From Oscillospiraceae bacterium (GTDB taxonomy: Bacteria > Bacillota > Clostridia > Saccharofermentanales > Saccharofermentanaceae): a DNA stretch of 64,000 nt. The notes beneath the pieces were generated by a model, which searched no databases, was not told the origin of the DNA, and saw only the letters and a list, made by a program, of their open reading frames with translations. This document shows, piece by piece, positions 61,393-64,000 of the stretch. The position numbers and the translations under genes are program-made. The DNA is taken from NCBI GenBank assembly GCA_902780785.1, contig CACZGS010000002.1, positions 62,001 to 126,000 on the forward strand. The letters run 5' to 3'. Within the stretch, counting starts at the first letter, position 1. Each line of letters opens with the position of its first letter.

Positions 61393-63303
61393 TCAGATCT
61401 GGTTGTCGCAATATGTCTTGTACTTATTCTTGAGCTCGTTCATTGCATTCTTCATAGCTCTCTGGTATTCAGAAGTCTTCTCCCAGTCACCGGACTTAAC
61501 AGCATTCTTGACCCTTGTGAAGATAGAATCCTGAACATCTGTATCCTTAGCAAGAAGGAGTTTAAGATCTTCGATATCGTTCCAGATTTTCTCATCGTAG
61601 CTTGAAGTTCCGTCATCAGATCTTACAACGCTTCTGATGAGAGAGAGGTTAGCAGGGATGATCTTCTCCATGAGCTCCATCTCCCAGCGTACGAGCATTG
61701 CCTGATAGTAGGAATTAATAAGCTGGTCGTCGAAAACATTGCCTCTGCAGAGGATCTCAGCAACGCCTGAATCCTTAAGAGTGGAGAGAGACTCATAAAC
61801 AGTAGCTGCAGGTGTTCCGAAGAGTCTGTCTCTCTCATTTGAATCCATATCTTCGAAAATATCGTCTTCACAGCGGTAGAGTCTGTCCTTCTCAAGATAA
61901 TCGCTCGGTTCACCGTAAGGCTTAATGAATTCAGCTTCCAAAGTCTTTGAATCCTTGCCTGAATCGATCGCATAAGCGATACCGTCGAGCATTGCCTGGT
62001 ATACGGATGCGAGGCAGAGATATGTATTTGTATGCGGGTTCGGAGCACGGAGCTCGAATCTTGTCGCATACTTTGTATCTTCGCTTCTTACGAGACCTAA
62101 GAGTACGGATCTGTTACGTGAAGGTGTGTTAACGTCCATGCCGATGGAAGCTACGCTGTGTGTAGGAGCTTCGAATCCGGGTGTAAGACGCTCAAATGCA
62201 TCTGTTGTAGCAGAAACGAAAGGATTGATAACGTTGCTGTAGTGCTTCATTATGCCCATAAGGCAGCCCCAGCCGAATCTGCTTAAGAAATCAACCTTAG
62301 TATCTTCGGGTGCGAAGAGGTTGATCTTCTTGCCGCTCTTAAGGAAAGCAACTGCATTAACGTGGGTGTGCTCACCTGAACCTGCTACGCCGGGAAGGGG
62401 CTTTGCATTGAAGCTTACATCAAGACCGTGAAGTCTGAAGATCTCTTTGATAAGGATCCTTGCGATAAGCTCATAGTCAGCACCCTGGAGAGCATCAGAA
62501 TACTTCCAGTCAACTTCGAGCTGCTCCATGATGAAGTGAAACTGACCGGAAGAGTTGAGGGATGCCTTGACTCCGCCGACTTCCTTATGACCCATTTCAG
62601 GGTTGAAGCCGTAATTATCAAGAAGCAGGATGACCTGCTCTAATGCTGTTCTGACAACGCCCTTTGTACGCTTCCAGTAAGATTCCTTAAGTTCCTGGGA
62701 TATGGAGAGCTGTTCTGTGCTGATGATCTCATCAGGGGAGTTTACCCAGAACTCGAGTTCTGTAGCAGTGATCGTCGTGATGTGATCTAGCTCGTCAGGT
62801 GTAAAACCGTAATCTGCGCACAAAGCGGGATCGTTTAAGAATCTGTCTTTTACAGTCTTTTCGAAGAACTCGGTGCTCTTGCGGAGGATCGATCTTGAGC
62901 ATACCTCATCGTTATTGTGCTTAAGGAAAGAGGGGATACGGAGTGTACCGACGGGCTTTCCTGTCTCAAAGTCGATGTGCTCGTAATTATAGTCGATATA
63001 CCAGATTACCTTGCTGTCAGGAATGAGGTCGACCTTACCGTCGTTTAATGTGGCAATGCCGGGAAGTACAACGGAAGAACCGTCGGTTTGGACAGCCTTA
63101 CCGTCTAAATAGTTCTCAATGTTGTCGATGAAGTCTGATAAAGGAATCTTCTCGTCTGTGTCGTTGCCCATGAGGTCAACAGCTGCAAGAGATACGAATT
63201 TGACTTCAGGGTGAGCGCTGAGAATGTTCCTGATATCCTGCGCAGAATGGTTTGCTGCAGGAATAACGTACAATAAATCAGGTATTACATGAAAATCAAT
63301 CAT
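61393..63303 (-). CDS. Glutamine synthetase, large form
   Basis: 636 residues from ATG 63303, compared with about 440-470 for GSI and about 700 for GSIII. It is a glutamine synthetase homologue expected to make glutamine from glutamate, ammonia and ATP. Catalytic segments are ATELEFWV, GSGEHTHVN, NRSVLLGLV and RFELRAPNPHTNTYL. The N-terminal and C-terminal parts are longer than in GSI. No adenylylation-site Tyr region is evident. It stands alone with its own upstream region. Another gamma-glutamyl ligase activity cannot be ruled out. Confidence 0.85.
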   Translation of the reverse strand: MIDFHVIPDLLYVIPAANHSAQDIRNILSAHPEVKFVSLAAVDLMGNDTDEKIPLSDFIDNIENYLDGKAVQTDGSSVVLPGIATLNDGKVDLIPDSKVIWYIDYNYEHIDFETGKPVGTLRIPSFLKHNNDEVCSRSILRKSTEFFEKTVKDRFLNDPALCADYGFTPDELDHITTITATELEFWVNSPDEIISTEQLSISQELKESYWKRTKGVVRTALEQVILLLDNYGFNPEMGHKEVGGVKASLNSSGQFHFIMEQLEVDWKYSDALQGADYELIARILIKEIFRLHGLDVSFNAKPLPGVAGSGEHTHVNAVAFLKSGKKINLFAPEDTKVDFLSRFGWGCLMGIMKHYSNVINPFVSATTDAFERLTPGFEAPTHSVASIGMDVNTPSRNRSVLLGLVRSEDTKYATRFELRAPNPHTNTYLCLASVYQAMLDGIAYAIDSGKDSKTLEAEFIKPYGEPSDYLEKDRLYRCEDDIFEDMDSNERDRLFGTPAATVYESLSTLKDSGVAEILCRGNVFDDQLINSYYQAMLVRWEMELMEKIIPANLSLIRSVVRSDDGTSSYDEKIWNDIEDLKLLLAKDTDVQDSIFTRVKNAVKSGDWEKTSEYQRAMKNAMNELKNKYKTYCDNQI

Positions 63304-63362
63304 TTTTATACGACCTTCTAAAAATATAATAGGGTATTGTAACACAAGTATTACTTTTTGAG

Positions 63363-63382
63363 TAAAATTTGGTCCAATTTTA
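63363..63382. promoter_or_regulatory. Possible operator in the divergent region
   Basis: TAAAATT and AATTTTA are perfect 7-bp half-sites around TGGTCC, in the 145-base divergent region between the glutamine synthetase and the last gene. The rest of the region is AT-rich with no clear -35/-10 pair. Confidence 0.25.
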
Positions 63383-63448
63383 TCTTCTTACTTTTAAATT
63401 CAGCTTATTTCACGTAATATATCGATAGTTAGGTTTTGAGGTGTGTTG

Positions 63449-64000
63449 ATGTTTCTTTCTACTCTGAAAAGCATTTTTAACATTGATGATCTGGGTAACA
63501 GGTGGGGAGTCAGGATCCTTTATCTGATTACTGTAGTTTTAAATGCCGCAATACACTTTAATCCTTATGCCGACACCGATTTTACTCCGCTTCAGAGCTG
63601 GGCTATAGAAGTCTATAACATGACTGAGTATGATGCGGAACAGTACGATGCCCTGATGCATTCGATCCCCATTAATGAGGGAAATATCATCTACATCATC
63701 TCTCTTTGTGTCGGTTTCCTCATTCTTCTGGCAAGCGCTTATATCTATGCAGGCCTTTATGTAAGGCAATTCCGCAAGGATAAGATCGCTTCGATAAAGG
63801 ACGATGACCAGGAAGTCATCAATTATGCCATTGAACACCTTCCGGATAAGCCTATTAAGCCTTTTGAGCTTTTCTTAAGGGTACTTCTGCTGGTCCTTTT
63901 CTCGGCGGTTATATCCATTCCTTTTGTGCTTATCACATACAGCTTCATGTTTATAGCCATAATCGGTCTTCCGTTCGTATTTACGGCGCCTGTAGGCTAT
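63449..64000 (+). CDS. Membrane protein, N-terminal part (runs off the window)
   Basis: 184 codons are open to the right edge, starting at ATG 63449 behind GAGGTG. The first 20 residues may be cytoplasmic (NIDDLGNRWG). Hydrophobic helices are seen at about 22-40, 82-105 and 150-180, the last probably being two segments. The segment between helices is polar and acidic. The family is not recognised, and the arrangement resembles large multi-spanning envelope proteins of Clostridia only in general terms. Confidence 0.6.
   Translation, partial: MFLSTLKSIFNIDDLGNRWGVRILYLITVVLNAAIHFNPYADTDFTPLQSWAIEVYNMTEYDAEQYDALMHSIPINEGNIIYIISLCVGFLILLASAYIYAGLYVRQFRKDKIASIKDDDQEVINYAIEHLPDKPIKPFELFLRVLLLVLFSAVISIPFVLITYSFMFIAIIGLPFVFTAPVGY

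Noticed and set aside
1..64000. CRISPR array, insertion sequence or prophage
   Set aside because: No regularly spaced direct repeats, transposase, integrase or phage structural genes were found on either strand.

Overview
The window looks like chromosomal core DNA of a member of the Clostridia (Bacillota). The reasons are an IspH-ribosomal protein S1 fusion, PolC as the replicative polymerase, an rpsB-tsf-pyrH-frr-uppS-cdsA-dxr-rseP-ispG-polC chain, strong AGGAGG ribosome binding sites, a type A RNase P RNA, and a ThiI without rhodanese domain beside its own cysteine desulfurase. The species cannot be named from sequence alone. No transposase, phage gene, CRISPR array or integrase is visible. 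The window begins and ends inside genes.

Layout. 0-8.7 kb: a HAD hydrolase, a zinc-ribbon membrane protein, a DUF362-type ferredoxin protein, a sulfur-transfer operon (cysteine desulfurase, thiI, AIR-synthase-like protein) and glyA. 8.7-16.9 kb: rarA, a lipoprotein, dtd, clpX, a ROK sugar kinase, valS and a membrane protein. 17-20.2 kb, minus strand: response regulator, sensor kinase and an RsuA/RluF-type pseudouridine synthase in one operon. Diverging from it at 20.3-23.7 kb are three lipoproteins that seem to share an Ig-like domain. 23.7-34.3 kb: an rRNA methyltransferase, an RluA-type synthase, ileS (IleS2 type), an M50 protease, scpA-scpB, an RpiR regulator, cmk and ispH-S1. 34.4-36.8 kb: two proline tRNAs, thyA, a histidine phosphatase and folA. 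36.8-52.7 kb: the rpsB to polC cluster followed by priA. 52.8-55 kb: dapA, dapB, yajC. 55-60.8 kb: dnaG, trmK, a Nif3-like gene, rnpB, a long-form purM and an aquaporin. The window ends with a small membrane protein, a large glutamine synthetase on the minus strand, and a partial membrane protein.

How the genes work together. Most belong to translation (tRNAs, valS, ileS, rpsB, tsf, frr, dtd, rRNA and tRNA modification), replication and repair (polC, priA, dnaG, rarA, scpAB), MEP isoprenoid synthesis and its envelope use (dxr, ispG, ispH, uppS, cdsA), one-carbon and dTMP metabolism (glyA, thyA, folA) and lysine/peptidoglycan precursors (dapA, dapB).

The most unusual observation is in PolC: the 3'-5' proofreading exonuclease region inserted in its PHP domain is present in outline, but by eye its catalytic acidic residues are all replaced, while the PHP metal ligands and polymerase aspartates remain. 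Other points of note are a tRNA-Pro pair with anticodons CGG and AGG, four intergenic terminators built on one stem sequence, a possible S2 leader before rpsB, a PurM resembling the Bacteroidota form, and a dnaG operon without rpoD.
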